A stretch of 64,000 nt of DNA from Pseudomonas sp. 31-12 (GCF_003151075.1 NZ_CP029482.1:2728001-2792000), one strand, 5' to 3'; counted from the first letter of the stretch, positions 16,610-25,401 are shown. Numbers and translations are program-made. Notes: generated by a model from the letters alone, not told the origin.

Positions 16610-17761
16610 CTATTCGGTGATCGATAGCAGCATCCGTTGCAGCATGGTGTCGCAGGCAGTGAGTTGTTCGAGGCTGACGAATTCGTCGGGTTTGTGGCCC
16701 TGGTCCATGCTGCCGGGGCCGCAGACGACGGTGGGGATTCCGGCGGCGTCGAACAGGCCGCCTTCGGTGCCGAAAGCCACGGTGCCGAACTCCCGGGAGT
16801 CGCAGAACATGGCGATCAACTCGGCCGCTTCGCTGTGCACATCGGTGGCCAATCCGGGATACGCCGACAACTGGCTAAACCGAATCTCGCTCTGTTCACT
16901 CACCGCACGCATACGCGGTAAAACCTGCTGCTCGGCGTAGACCTTCAACGCCTGCGCAACCTCACCTGGATCATGCGAAGGCAGCGCGCGGATTTCGAAG
17001 TCGAAGCGGCAATCGGTGGGGACGATGTTCAGTGCTTTGCCACCGGAAATCACCCCGGTTTGCACGGTGCTGAACGGCGGATCAAACCGCGTGTCGTGAT
17101 GCTCAGGCGCTTTGAGTCGGTTGCCGATCCGCCCCAGTTCACCGATCAGTTCGGCGGCGTATTCAATGGCGTTGACCCCAAGCGGCGCGTACGCCGAATG
17201 GCATGCTTCACCGTGAACATCACAGCGCATCGCCAGTTTGCCTTTATGCCCGAGCACCGGTTTCAGTTCGGTCGGTTCACCAATGATGCAGAGCATCGGT
17301 TTGACCGGACGCTGCTCCAGTTCCGCCAGCAACGAGCGCACGCCGAGGCAACCGACCTCTTCATCGTAGGACAGCGCGATGTGCACCGGCAGCCGCAACC
17401 GGGCGTTCACCAACGACGGCACCAAGGCCAGTACGCAAGCGATGTAGCCCTTCATGTCCGCCGTACCGCGCCCGAACAATTTTCCATCGCGCTCGGTGAG
17501 TTGAAACGGCGCAACCGTCCACGGCTGGCCGTCGACGGGCACCACGTCGGTGTGCCCCGACAGCACGATGCCCGGCCGAGCCGCCGGGCCAATCGTCGCG
17601 AACAGATTGGCCTTGCTGCGCTGCTCGTTGTGGATCAGTTCGCACGGCACATCGAAACCCGCGAGGTAGTCTCGAACAAACTCAATGAGGTGCAGATTCG
17701 ATTCGCGGCTGGTGGTGTCGAACGCCACCAGGGTTTTCAGCAAATCGCGGCTTGCGCTCAT
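16610..17761 (-). CDS. M20 family amidohydrolase, ArgE/acetylornithine deacetylase-like
   Basis: 383 aa zinc-dependent amidohydrolase. Seen: metal-binding SGHTDVVPVDGQPW near residues 68-80, the catalytic region SYDEEVGCLGVRS near residue 135 and GEPTELKPVLGHKG near residue 160, plus the GPGSMDQGHKPDEFV C-terminal motif. Sequence is closest to ArgE, but it is embedded among a DUF1028 protein, a Rid protein, a flavin monooxygenase and a permease, so cleavage of an N-acyl or N-carbamoyl intermediate is more likely than arginine synthesis. Its start overlaps the upstream DUF1028 stop by four bases. Confidence 0.85.
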   Translation of the reverse strand: MSASRDLLKTLVAFDTTSRESNLHLIEFVRDYLAGFDVPCELIHNEQRSKANLFATIGPAARPGIVLSGHTDVVPVDGQPWTVAPFQLTERDGKLFGRGTADMKGYIACVLALVPSLVNARLRLPVHIALSYDEEVGCLGVRSLLAELEQRPVKPMLCIIGEPTELKPVLGHKGKLAMRCDVHGEACHSAYAPLGVNAIEYAAELIGELGRIGNRLKAPEHHDTRFDPPFSTVQTGVISGGKALNIVPTDCRFDFEIRALPSHDPGEVAQALKVYAEQQVLPRMRAVSEQSEIRFSQLSAYPGLATDVHSEAAELIAMFCDSREFGTVAFGTEGGLFDAAGIPTVVCGPGSMDQGHKPDEFVSLEQLTACDTMLQRMLLSITE

Positions 17762-18435
17762 CGGTCGTCTCCGGCAACGCCGTAGCCTGGGGATTTGTCG
17801 GGGGCGAGGGCGCGGTCGATGTAGTCCTGAACTTGCGGGCGATAGGCGTCCCAGAGTTTTTCCAACTGGCCGATCGGGTTTTCATCGGCCCAATCCACAC
17901 GCAGGTTGATGATCGGCCAGGTCAGTTCGCCCACCACCACCAGCGCCGCCGAATGCACCGGCCCGGCTTCGCCACCGGCGGCAATGGCCGCTTTCATCGC
18001 AGCGAGCAAGCGGTCGGCGAGTTGGCCTTCGCCGTGTTCGAACGCTTCGACCATGGCTTCGATCACCGCACGATCCGCGAGCATGTTGCCGGCAGCGACG
18101 CATTGTTCTCCCGACACCGCGTTGTGGTTGCCGAGGGTTTGCGCGCCACTGAAATGCGCGGTCTGGCCGAGGTGGTCAATGGCGGTGATCTGGCGGTATT
18201 GGCTGTAGCCGTTGCGGGTCAACACCTTGTCCAGCGCCTCGGCGGGGGCGAGGCCCTGCTCCATGAGGGCGAGGACTTCCGGGCCTAACGAGGGCAGGGT
18301 GATGTTTTGTGTGGAGACGGCGCCGACACCCGGCAGCAGCCATGGGCAACGGGCGCCGACGGCGATGCTGGAGGAACTGATCGCAATGCCGAACTGACCG
18401 GTTTCGGGGCAACGGGCGGTGATGGAGAAGGTCAT
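17758..18435 (-). CDS. DUF1028 protein (Ntn-hydrolase-like)
   Basis: 225 aa. It begins MTFSITARCPETGQFGIAIS, the conserved DUF1028 start, with GARCPWLLPGVGAVSTQN following; such proteins have an Ntn-hydrolase-like fold and are often encoded beside Rid proteins and amidases, which is the case here. Direct translational coupling to the M20 hydrolase (four-base overlap) suggests successive or joint action on one substrate. Activity is not established. Confidence 0.85.
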   Translation of the reverse strand: MTFSITARCPETGQFGIAISSSSIAVGARCPWLLPGVGAVSTQNITLPSLGPEVLALMEQGLAPAEALDKVLTRNGYSQYRQITAIDHLGQTAHFSGAQTLGNHNAVSGEQCVAAGNMLADRAVIEAMVEAFEHGEGQLADRLLAAMKAAIAAGGEAGPVHSAALVVVGELTWPIINLRVDWADENPIGQLEKLWDAYRPQVQDYIDRALAPDKSPGYGVAGDDR

Positions 18436-18481
18436 GGGTTTTGCTCCTTGGTTGGCCTTGGCAAATAAAGTGTCTGTGCGG

Positions 18482-18584
18482 GCCTCATCGCGAGCAGGCT
18501 CGCTCCCACAGGGGTTCTTCGGCGAACACAGATTTTGTGTACGACGACTAACCCTGTGGGAGCTGGCCTGCCAGCGATGGCCGC
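18482..18584. repeat. Two GTGGGAGC REP units in tail-to-tail order
   Basis: GCGAGCAGGCTCGCTCCCAC at 18489-18510 comes before GTGGGAGCTGGCCTGCCAGC at 18556-18577, the reverse of the order in the other REPINs. Located between the Rid and DUF1028 genes. Confidence 0.75.
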
Positions 18585-18592
18585 GACTCGGT

Positions 18593-19009
18593 CTACTCAG
18601 GAATCACCGCAATCACATCAATCTCCATCAACCACTGCGGTTGCCCCAGCGCCGACACCACCAGTCCGGTCGAAATCGGAAACACACCTTTCAGCCACTT
18701 GCCGACTTCCTGATAAACCGGCTCGCGATACCGCGGATCAATCAGATAAGTCGTGGTTTTCACGATGTGGCTGAGGTCACTGCCAGCCTCTTCCAGCAAC
18801 TGCTTGACGTTGCGCATGGCCTGCTCGGTTTGCGCGCGCGGATCACCGAGACCTACCAGTCGGCCCTCGAAATCGGTCCCGACCTGGCCGCGAACATAAA
18901 CGGTATTACCGGCCCGGACCGCTTGGCACAAGTCGTTGTCCAGGCTCTGGTTCGGGTAGGTTTCCTTGGTGTTGAACATGCGAATTCGGGTATGGGTTGG
19001 CGTGGACAT
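18593..19009 (-). CDS. Rid (YjgF/RutC) family protein lacking the catalytic Arg
   Basis: 138 aa, one Rid domain. Family features include VYVRGQVGTD and the VKTTTYLIDPRYREPVYQEV segment. The arginine that RidA uses for 2-aminoacrylate/imine hydrolysis (the position after FP in RidA) is replaced, here FPISTGLVV, while the following MEIDVIAVI keeps the Glu. It therefore belongs to the Arg-lacking Rid subfamilies, whose members often act in specific catabolic clusters. It is 24 bases downstream of the monooxygenase gene. Confidence 0.85.
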   Translation of the reverse strand: MSTPTHTRIRMFNTKETYPNQSLDNDLCQAVRAGNTVYVRGQVGTDFEGRLVGLGDPRAQTEQAMRNVKQLLEEAGSDLSHIVKTTTYLIDPRYREPVYQEVGKWLKGVFPISTGLVVSALGQPQWLMEIDVIAVIPE

Positions 19010-19033
19010 GTTTAGCTCCTGACAGAAAAAGGC

Positions 19034-20344
19034 TTAGGCACTGACTGTGGTTTTATGGGCGACCGCGGCCTGTTCAGCCTCGCGTTGCGCCGCATCGTGG
19101 TAGTCGAGATAAGAGCGCTGGATGGCGATGTGATCAGCCACGTACTTCGCGTCATGCCACACGCCCCAGATGAACGAAGAGCCGCGACGCGACTGCCACG
19201 GCAGGCCAAGGAAATACACGCCAGCTTCGCTCGATACGCCGCGCTGATGCTGCGGCTTGCCGTTGTCGTCGAAGGCATCGACCTTGAGCCAGCTGTAATC
19301 GGTGGCAAAACCGGTGGCCCAGATGATCGAGGTGACGCCGGCCATGGTCAGGTCGAGTTCAAGAATCGGATGGGTCACGCATTCGGGATCCGGGAACACG
19401 TGGCGGGCTTCAGGTTCTTCCGGCAAGTCCAGACCGTTGCGTTCGATATAGGCGTCGGCGGCATTCAGCAGCGCCAGGTAGTTCTCATCGCCACGGGCCA
19501 GGTTGTCGGCCAGGTTCGGCTGGAACGTCGCCACGCCACCGTTGAACGATTGAGTCAGACCGACCAGCGTCATGCCGCGATGAGCCAATCCACGGAAGTC
19601 CACGGTGCGGCCGCCATGGGCGCCGCTGACCGCGATGGTCACGTGTTCCCGGCCCGGTTTCATCGCCGCCTGATCCCACTCGCCCAGCACCCCGAGCCAC
19701 CAGCAGAAATCACGGTTGCGATAAGCGCGAGGAGGGCGGTCGTGAGCGCCGACCGAGAGGTAGACCTTCTTGCCGGCGCGCTGCAATTCATCGGCAATCT
19801 GCACGCCGGACGAACCCGCGCCGACCACCAGCACCGCGCCTTCAGGCAGCTGCGCCGGGTTGCGGTAGTCGGCGGAGTGGATCTGCATGAAAGGCTGATC
19901 TTTGGGCGCAATCGGCGGAATCACCGGCCGCTGGAAAGGCCCGGTGGCCGCGACTACGCGGTTGGCTTCAATCACGCCTTCGGAGGTTTCAATGGTGAAG
20001 CCCGGGCGACCGACATTGCGCTCGACTTTGAGCACGTCGACGCCGGTGCGGATCGGCGCGTTGAATTTCCTGGCGTAGGCTTCGAAGTAATCGGCGACGC
20101 GTTCTTTCGGGGCAAATTCGTCGGGGCTGAGGTCGTCAAAATCAAGACCGGGAAAGCGGTCATGCCACGCCGGACCATTCGCCACCAGCGAATCCCAGCG
20201 CCCGGTACGCCAGCGCTCGGCAATGCGGCTGCGCTCCAGCACCAGGTGCGGCACGCCAAGTTTGCTCAGGTGTTCACTCATGGCCACGCCAGCCTGACCG
20301 GCGCCAACAATCAGCGTATCTGTTTTTATTTTTTCAGTGGTCAT
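19034..20344 (-). CDS. Flavin-containing monooxygenase (class B-like)
   Basis: 436 aa FAD/NADPH oxidoreductase. An N-terminal FAD site, LIVGAGQAGVAMSEHL (residues 11-26), and a second nucleotide-binding site, VLVVGAGSSGVQIADEL (about 164-180), are present, and IIWATGFATDYSWL near residue 338 is the ATG-containing motif of this group. Relatives oxygenate nitrogen or carbon next to nitrogen. As first gene of the cluster it probably performs the opening oxidation. It is divergent from the GATase1-AraC regulator. Confidence 0.85.
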   Translation of the reverse strand: MTTEKIKTDTLIVGAGQAGVAMSEHLSKLGVPHLVLERSRIAERWRTGRWDSLVANGPAWHDRFPGLDFDDLSPDEFAPKERVADYFEAYARKFNAPIRTGVDVLKVERNVGRPGFTIETSEGVIEANRVVAATGPFQRPVIPPIAPKDQPFMQIHSADYRNPAQLPEGAVLVVGAGSSGVQIADELQRAGKKVYLSVGAHDRPPRAYRNRDFCWWLGVLGEWDQAAMKPGREHVTIAVSGAHGGRTVDFRGLAHRGMTLVGLTQSFNGGVATFQPNLADNLARGDENYLALLNAADAYIERNGLDLPEEPEARHVFPDPECVTHPILELDLTMAGVTSIIWATGFATDYSWLKVDAFDDNGKPQHQRGVSSEAGVYFLGLPWQSRRGSSFIWGVWHDAKYVADHIAIQRSYLDYHDAAQREAEQAAVAHKTTVSA

Positions 20345-20615
20345 CTCAATACCCTTCGAAGTTGGAGTGAGGTCGCGAACGACCTGCCATTTCTTGGGCT
20401 CAAGACTAGGGATGACCCTGGTATCGGTAAAATATTATTAAGCTGGCATTTGAGTATAAATAACTGAGGCAGCGGGTTTGCTTGCGCTCTATCGAGCGTA
20501 CGCCGTAGTGGCGTTGCGGGGTAAGATGGCGCTTTATCAAAGCACCAGACAACCTGTTCGGTAACGTAATGGAGTGGGGCGAGCATTGATCGAACGACGC
20601 CAATTTAGCGGAGGC
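20345..20615. promoter_or_regulatory. Divergent promoter region of the monooxygenase cluster
   Basis: 271 bases separate the monooxygenase and regulator starts. A conspicuously A/T-rich stretch around 20425-20465 (AAAATATTATTAAGC, then GAGTATAAATAACTG) is the best candidate for promoter elements. No exact operator is identified. Confidence 0.4.
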
Positions 20616-21599
20616 ATGAAGGGCAAAAACCTTCGCTACCTGAATGAGCACCCGGATGGGATCCAGCAAACGGTCCGCGCAGGATTCCTGCTGCTCGAAC
20701 ATTTCTCGCTGCCTGCGTTCACCCAGGCGCTGGACACGGTGGTTACCGCCAATCTGCTGCGGCCGGAGTCGTTTTCTTCGCGCACGTTCGGCTTGAACGA
20801 CGGCGAAGTCATCAGCGATCTGGGCCTGGTCATTCGGCCCGATGCCCGTATCGATTGTTCGGCGGTCAAAGAGTTGGACCTGCTGGTGATTTGCGGCGGC
20901 TACAGGACAGAACTCAAGGCCAGCGAAGGCTTGATCAGTCTGTTGCGCACGGCATCGGACCAGGGCATCAGCCTGGCCGGTTTGTGGAACGGTGCATGGT
21001 TTTTGGGGAAGGCCGGTTTGCTCGACGGTTACCGTTGCGCGATTCACCCGGAACATCGCCCGGCGCTGGCGGATTTCTGCAAGGCCACGCAGGTCAGCAG
21101 CGAGCCCTACATCATTGATCGGGACCGGCTGACGGCGTCCAGTCCTTCCGGGGCCTTCCACATGGCGCTGGACTGGATCAAGGGGCTGTATGGCAAAGCG
21201 CTCGTCGAGGGAATCGAGGACATCCTGGCGTTCGAGGAATCTCGCTACCGGCGCATCAAACCGACGGAAAATGTCTGTGTGAGCGCGCCGTTGCGCGAGG
21301 TGGTGAAGCTGATGGACGCCAACCTCGAAGAGCCGCTGGAGTTGGAGCAACTGGCGGTTTACGCCGGCCGCTCACGGCGACAACTCGAGCGCTTGTTCAA
21401 GGAGCAACTGGGCACCACGCCGCAGCGCTATTACATGGAGCTGCGGATTACCGAAGCGCGGCGGTTGCTCCAGCATACGGAGCTGTCCCAAGTGGACGTG
21501 CTGGTGGCGTGTGGCTTTGTGTCGCCGAGTCATTTCAGCAAGTGCTACAGCTCGTATTTCGGCTACCGGCCATCCAAGGAGAAGCGACTCGTTAAATAA
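20616..21599 (+). CDS. GATase1-like AraC family regulator
   Basis: 327 aa transcription factor: an N-terminal DJ-1/PfpI-like domain (about residues 20-190, GLWNGAWFLGKAGLL in place of the usual nucleophile region) and a C-terminal AraC helix-turn-helix (about 225-320, LELEQLAVYAGRSRRQLERL). This architecture is shared by GbdR, SouR, CdhR and DhcR, which sense amine or carnitine-like catabolites. Divergent from the monooxygenase cluster, so probably its activator. The start is uncertain: GGAGG is very close to ATG 20616; a GTG at 20574 is the alternative. Confidence 0.82.
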   Translation: MKGKNLRYLNEHPDGIQQTVRAGFLLLEHFSLPAFTQALDTVVTANLLRPESFSSRTFGLNDGEVISDLGLVIRPDARIDCSAVKELDLLVICGGYRTELKASEGLISLLRTASDQGISLAGLWNGAWFLGKAGLLDGYRCAIHPEHRPALADFCKATQVSSEPYIIDRDRLTASSPSGAFHMALDWIKGLYGKALVEGIEDILAFEESRYRRIKPTENVCVSAPLREVVKLMDANLEEPLELEQLAVYAGRSRRQLERLFKEQLGTTPQRYYMELRITEARRLLQHTELSQVDVLVACGFVSPSHFSKCYSSYFGYRPSKEKRLVK

Positions 21600-21691
21600 G
21601 ACTCGCTCGGCCACAGAAACCCTATCCTTAATTTAATGCTGTTCACTCAAGACAATGTTCAGCCGAGCATAAAACCTCTGCCGAGGGGGCT

Positions 21692-21816
21692 TTTGTGGCG
21701 AGGGGGCTTGCCCCCGTTCGGCTGCGAAGCAGTCGCAAATCCGGACAACTCGTTTTGTCTGAATGGACGCGGGGGCCGCTTCGCGACCCAACGGGGGCAA
21801 GCCCCCTCGCCACAAA
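21692..21816. repeat. REPIN, GTGGCGAGGG family
   Basis: Arms TTGTGGCGAGGGGGCTTGCC and GGCAAGCCCCCTCGCCACAA enclose about 85 bases with an internal GGCTGCGAAGCAG palindrome. Same family at 29191, 58339 and 59700. It occupies the gap between the regulator and the PCu(A)C gene. Confidence 0.85.
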
Positions 21817-21864
21817 CGCTCCACCAGGCCACAAATATGGGTGGCATTGCTTGGGAGAGCAGCG

Positions 21865-22353
21865 TTAATGCATCTTGCTGTGATCAGCCATGCCCAGTGC
21901 TCGGGCCTCGGCGTCCACCTTAACGGTCTCTTTCTCGCCCTTGGCGTTTTCCACGGTCAGGGTCAGCGGCACTTTATCGCCTTCCTTCACCTGCGCCGTC
22001 AGGTCCATCAGCATCACGTGGTAGCCGTGGGGATCAAAGCTCACCGGCTTGCCGGCCGGCAGCGCGACGGACTCGACCTGACGCATGCTCATCACATCGT
22101 CTTTCATGCTGGATTGGTGAATTTGCACGGTGTTGGCGACAGGCGATTGCACGCTGAGCAACTTGCTGTCGCTGTCGGCCTGCAGGGTCATGAACGCACC
22201 GGTCGATGGCTGGCCGGCCACGGTTGCGCGGACCCAGGCGTCGTCGACTCGGGTTTGCGCCGATACCTGCCAGGCCATGCCGATCAGGGCGCAGCCCAGG
22301 ACCAGTTGCTGGACGCGTCGCGAGAACGCGGTGTTTGCGTGAATCGAATTCAT
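21865..22353 (-). CDS. PCu(A)C-type periplasmic copper chaperone
   Basis: 162 aa exported protein. Signal peptide to about residue 32 (cleavage near VSAQ). The copper-binding set of His and Met is present: HQSSMKDDVMSM in the middle and GYHVMLMDL near residue 117, matching the H/M pattern of PCu(A)C. It delivers Cu(I) to the CuA or CuB centre of cytochrome oxidase. Start and SCO stop overlap by one base (TAATG), so the two are co-translated. Confidence 0.88.
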   Translation of the reverse strand: MNSIHANTAFSRRVQQLVLGCALIGMAWQVSAQTRVDDAWVRATVAGQPSTGAFMTLQADSDSKLLSVQSPVANTVQIHQSSMKDDVMSMRQVESVALPAGKPVSFDPHGYHVMLMDLTAQVKEGDKVPLTLTVENAKGEKETVKVDAEARALGMADHSKMH

Positions 22354-22958
22354 TAGCAGACTTCCATGACGGTGAGCAGGTCTTCTGCGCACTCTTTAGC
22401 CGTAAGGGACGCGGACAGCCCCAGGCGCAGGTTGCCCCGGGAGTCGAAGACGTAGCTGGTCGCGGTGTGGGAGAGGGTGTAGGTCGAACCGCTCGGGATC
22501 TTTTCAAAGAACACACCGAACTCTTTGGCGGTGGCGGCGGTTTCTTCCAGCGTGCCGTGCAGCGCCTCGAAACTCGGATCGAACGATTTGACGTAGGCAT
22601 CGAGCATTTGCGGGGTGTCGCGTTCGGGGTCGAGGGTGATGAAGATCACCTGCAACTTCTCGCCATCGCGGCCCATCAGTTTCTTGGCTTGCGCCGCACG
22701 GGCCAGGGTCGTGGGGCAGACCGCCGGGCATTGGGTGAAACCGAAGAACACCATCGGCATCAGGCCGCGATAGCTGGTGAGCATCTTCGTTTCGCCCTGG
22801 GCGTCTTTGAGCTTGAAGGTACGTCCCATGATCTTGTCGCTGAGGTCTTTGCCATACTTGAACGACAGCTTGGGGCTGTCATCGCAGCCGGCGAGCAGGC
22901 CAAGCCCCAACAAGCCCATACCGCGCAGGACCGTGCGACGGGTAAACAACGTACTCAT
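22353..22958 (-). CDS. SCO1/SenC family copper-delivery protein
   Basis: 201 aa, thioredoxin fold. The N-terminus has a twin Arg (TRRTVLRGMG) and lipobox LLAGC, so it is probably a membrane-anchored lipoprotein. Copper/thiol site CPAVCP near residue 78 and distal His in YTLSHTATSY near residue 168 are intact. Together with the PCu(A)C gene it forms a cytochrome-oxidase copper-loading pair. The C-terminal end reads ...LLTVMEVC. Confidence 0.88.
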   Translation of the reverse strand: MSTLFTRRTVLRGMGLLGLGLLAGCDDSPKLSFKYGKDLSDKIMGRTFKLKDAQGETKMLTSYRGLMPMVFFGFTQCPAVCPTTLARAAQAKKLMGRDGEKLQVIFITLDPERDTPQMLDAYVKSFDPSFEALHGTLEETAATAKEFGVFFEKIPSGSTYTLSHTATSYVFDSRGNLRLGLSASLTAKECAEDLLTVMEVC

Positions 22959-23199
22959 GAAAAAACATTCCTGTGTTGCGACGTGAAATCTGCAGCGCCT
23001 GATGAGTCAGACGAAAAAAACGCGTGGATATTAACAAACTGTGGCCGTACGTCGCGCATTGTTGGACGAGGGGTGGGTTTGCTACAGGTTATGCGTTGCG
23101 GTTGATGGCGAGTATTGGACACATTGTCGCGCGGACACATTCCAGATACATAAGTGCGCTTTGATGGGCACGTCCCCCCATCACAATGAGAGCGTTGCC

Positions 23200-23400
23200 A
23201 TGTTCCGTAAACTGCAACAAGCCGCCCGCGTCCTCCGCCAGAGCGCACGTTTGATGGTCGGCGTCCCCGATTACGACAACTACGTCGCCCAGATGGCGCT
23301 CAAACACCCGGAAGAACCGGTGATGAGCTATTCGGCGTTTCTTCGTGAGCGTCAGGAAGCCCGCTACGGCGGCAAGCAATGCACCACGCGTTGCTGCTGA
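23200..23400 (+). CDS. YbdD/YjiX family small protein
   Basis: 66 aa. Family motifs PDYDNYVAQMALKHPEEPVM and FLRERQEARYGG are clear; the tail adds a Cys-rich end, KQCTTRCC. Homologues are normally encoded directly after a CstA/BtsT pyruvate or peptide transporter, but no such gene is near. ATG 23200 was chosen because it gives the family N-terminus MFRKL; an upstream open frame is not convincing. Confidence 0.85.
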   Translation: MFRKLQQAARVLRQSARLMVGVPDYDNYVAQMALKHPEEPVMSYSAFLRERQEARYGGKQCTTRCC

Positions 23401-23592
23401 ATGCCGCCGGGAATGCGCTGATCAGCACAATCTCCTCGCCATTGCGTAACGGCTGCTAAGCTTCGACGTTGCAGCGTCCGAGTCTTCCCGGGATCGGGCG
23501 TTGAGCGTGGCCATGGAGTACGACTTCAGTATCAATATCCACTTCTGACAGGGGTGGCGAACGATTGTCGGTAACCTGCACGGAGGCAGGCA

Positions 23593-24399
23593 ATGGTGAT
23601 CAAGCACGTAGGCCATTCGAGTGCCGAGGGTATTCCCGAGCCACTCGATCGTGAAGAGATGGAACGGGTGCTGGCGTTGTTGCTGGCCAGTCCGGTGTTT
23701 GCCAAGTCCAGGCGCATGGGCAGTTTGTTGCGGTTCCTGGTCGATCACGATCTTCAATTTTCCAACATTCCGCTCACTGAACATGCCATCGGCATTGCGG
23801 TGTTTCGCCGTGACCCGGCGGTTTACTGCACGGGCGATGACCCGGTGGTGCGCGTCCAGGTGGGCCGGTTGCGGCGCAAGCTCGCGACCCATTACGCCAC
23901 CCTGGGGCAGCAGGATCCGGTCCGTCTGAGCATACCGGCCGGTTGTTATCGGCTGGCTTACCAGCGACTCAGGCCCAAAAGCACCGCGACTCGCCATCCA
24001 GTCCTACAGATTCAGCCGTTTACCTGCATCACCCGCGACGGCGATGACTTCACCCGGGGCTTGTGTGAAGAGCTGAGCTGCCGGCTGTTCGAGTCGTTCG
24101 AGCAGACGCAAAGCCATGGTAACCATGTGTTGATGAAGGTGCCGCGAAGCAGCATTAAGGCACTGGACGTTATGCGAGCCGGGCGCGGTAACTATTCCCT
24201 TGAAGGCAGCGTGAGGGTGGAGCCGAGCCGTGTCCGGACGTCGGTGCGCCTGATTGATGTCGCTCAGGGGCGCATCCGCTGGTCCGAGCAGTTCGATCGC
24301 AATCGACCTTACGGCATCGCGACCCAGGAAGACCTGGCGGAATCTATCTGTCGATCATTGACGGGCTATTTCGCCCGGGGCGGTGGTGACGTTTCCTGA
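23593..24399 (+). CDS. Winged-helix protein with TolB-like C-terminal domain
   Basis: 268 aa. The N-terminal half (about residues 20-115: MERVLALLLASPVF, MGSLLRFLVDHDL, VRVQVGRLRRKLATHY, IPAGCYRL) is the winged-helix domain seen at the start of many adenylate-cyclase-like and TPR proteins. The C-terminal half (LEGSVRVEPSRVRTSVRLID, WSEQFDR) resembles the TolB_N-like part of those proteins. No cyclase or TPR domain follows, so this is a short version. A DNA- or protein-binding regulator is likely; target unknown. Confidence 0.7.
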   Translation: MVIKHVGHSSAEGIPEPLDREEMERVLALLLASPVFAKSRRMGSLLRFLVDHDLQFSNIPLTEHAIGIAVFRRDPAVYCTGDDPVVRVQVGRLRRKLATHYATLGQQDPVRLSIPAGCYRLAYQRLRPKSTATRHPVLQIQPFTCITRDGDDFTRGLCEELSCRLFESFEQTQSHGNHVLMKVPRSSIKALDVMRAGRGNYSLEGSVRVEPSRVRTSVRLIDVAQGRIRWSEQFDRNRPYGIATQEDLAESICRSLTGYFARGGGDVS

Positions 24400-24405
24400 G
24401 TAGAA

Positions 24406-24427
24406 GGGGCAACCGCGAGGTTGCCCC
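24406..24427. terminator. Hairpin between convergent genes
   Basis: GGGGCAACC-GCGA-GGTTGCCCC, nine-base-pair stem without a long T run, between the winged-helix gene and the convergent gene at 24440. Confidence 0.6.
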
Positions 24428-24439
24428 TCGATGCGACGG

Positions 24440-25180
24440 TTATATCGTTTTCCATTCGCCGCCTTCGTAGAGGCGGGCTGCATCATTAGCGAAGGTAAGG
24501 TCGATTTCGATGGACTTAGAGCGTGAGGTGCTGAACATGGTGCTGGTCTGCATATTCTGTTCGAACCACACGAGAATGGTCTCGACGGGGGTCAAAACGG
24601 TGTTGCCGGTGACGACCTGGTTGACGGCTACGTAGATGGGTGTACTGATCTGAGTGCCATCGATGCCCGTAGACAACTGGTTAACTCCTGGGTGAATGGG
24701 CGCGTAGTTGTTCACCATTGTGAAGGAGGTGGCAGGGCCGCCTGTCACCGCAGGGCCCATCACACCACTGGAATCGAGTATCGCGGTTTGCCCAAGGCCA
24801 ATGTCAACGGGTTTGGTTGAGGCTTTGACTGTTACGTTGTCCTTGAACACGTTGGAGGCAAACAACTGATACTGAGGCGTCCAGCTGAAGTCGTTGTTGC
24901 TCAGGTATGCGTCATAGGACTGCCAGACCACGTTGTAATCTTCGGTACCCACCTTTTTGGCAAAGCACAGCTTGTATTTAGACTGCTTGAGCATTTTCAG
25001 ATCAGCGTCGGCGATCTCGATCGTGACCACTTTTTGAGTAGCTGCCAGAGTCGACCTCAACACCTTGCCATAGTCGGCAGGGCTCAAGGCCGTGGTGGCT
25101 CCAAGAATCGCCTGGACGGCCTCTTGCACGTCATTTTGAAGTTGTTGGCTACGATTGCTTACTGCGGTTGACTTGCTCAT
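24440..25180 (-). CDS. Hypothetical protein, 246 aa
   Basis: Not recognised with confidence. Soluble, no signal peptide, low Cys. The N-terminus (SNRSQQLQNDVQEAVQAILG) is helical; the rest is rich in beta-type residues and Asn/Thr, with YKLCFAKKVG, DFSWTPQYQLFASNVF, NYAPIHPGVNQLS and ILVWFEQNMQTSTMF. The composition suggests a beta-sandwich or lectin-like fold. ATG 25180 has a GGAAGAGGG site. The short gene at 25433 lies upstream on the same strand. A secreted-by-lysis or toxin-like role is only a guess. Confidence 0.6.
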   Translation of the reverse strand: MSKSTAVSNRSQQLQNDVQEAVQAILGATTALSPADYGKVLRSTLAATQKVVTIEIADADLKMLKQSKYKLCFAKKVGTEDYNVVWQSYDAYLSNNDFSWTPQYQLFASNVFKDNVTVKASTKPVDIGLGQTAILDSSGVMGPAVTGGPATSFTMVNNYAPIHPGVNQLSTGIDGTQISTPIYVAVNQVVTGNTVLTPVETILVWFEQNMQTSTMFSTSRSKSIEIDLTFANDAARLYEGGEWKTI

Positions 25181-25401
25181 GGTTTCCCTCTTCCTTGGTT
25201 GTGTTGGGCAATCAATGGGCAGCGGGCAGCGAATCCGACAAGTGATCGGGCAGCACCCTCTAAACACATTGACGGCTTCACAGTAGGCGCACGATTCAGG
25301 GCGGCGAAGTGTCTTGGCGTTACAGCGGGAGGGGGGTTGAGCCGGCGAGGTAACAGCCTGCGTAACCGGGTTGTATCAAGGAGTCTGCGAGGTGAAACAG
25401 C

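Noticed and set aside
16610..17761. Arginine biosynthesis ArgE
   Set aside because: The sequence is ArgE-like, but the neighbours (monooxygenase, Rid, DUF1028, NCS1) fit a catabolic cluster; no arg genes are near. I left the symbol blank.
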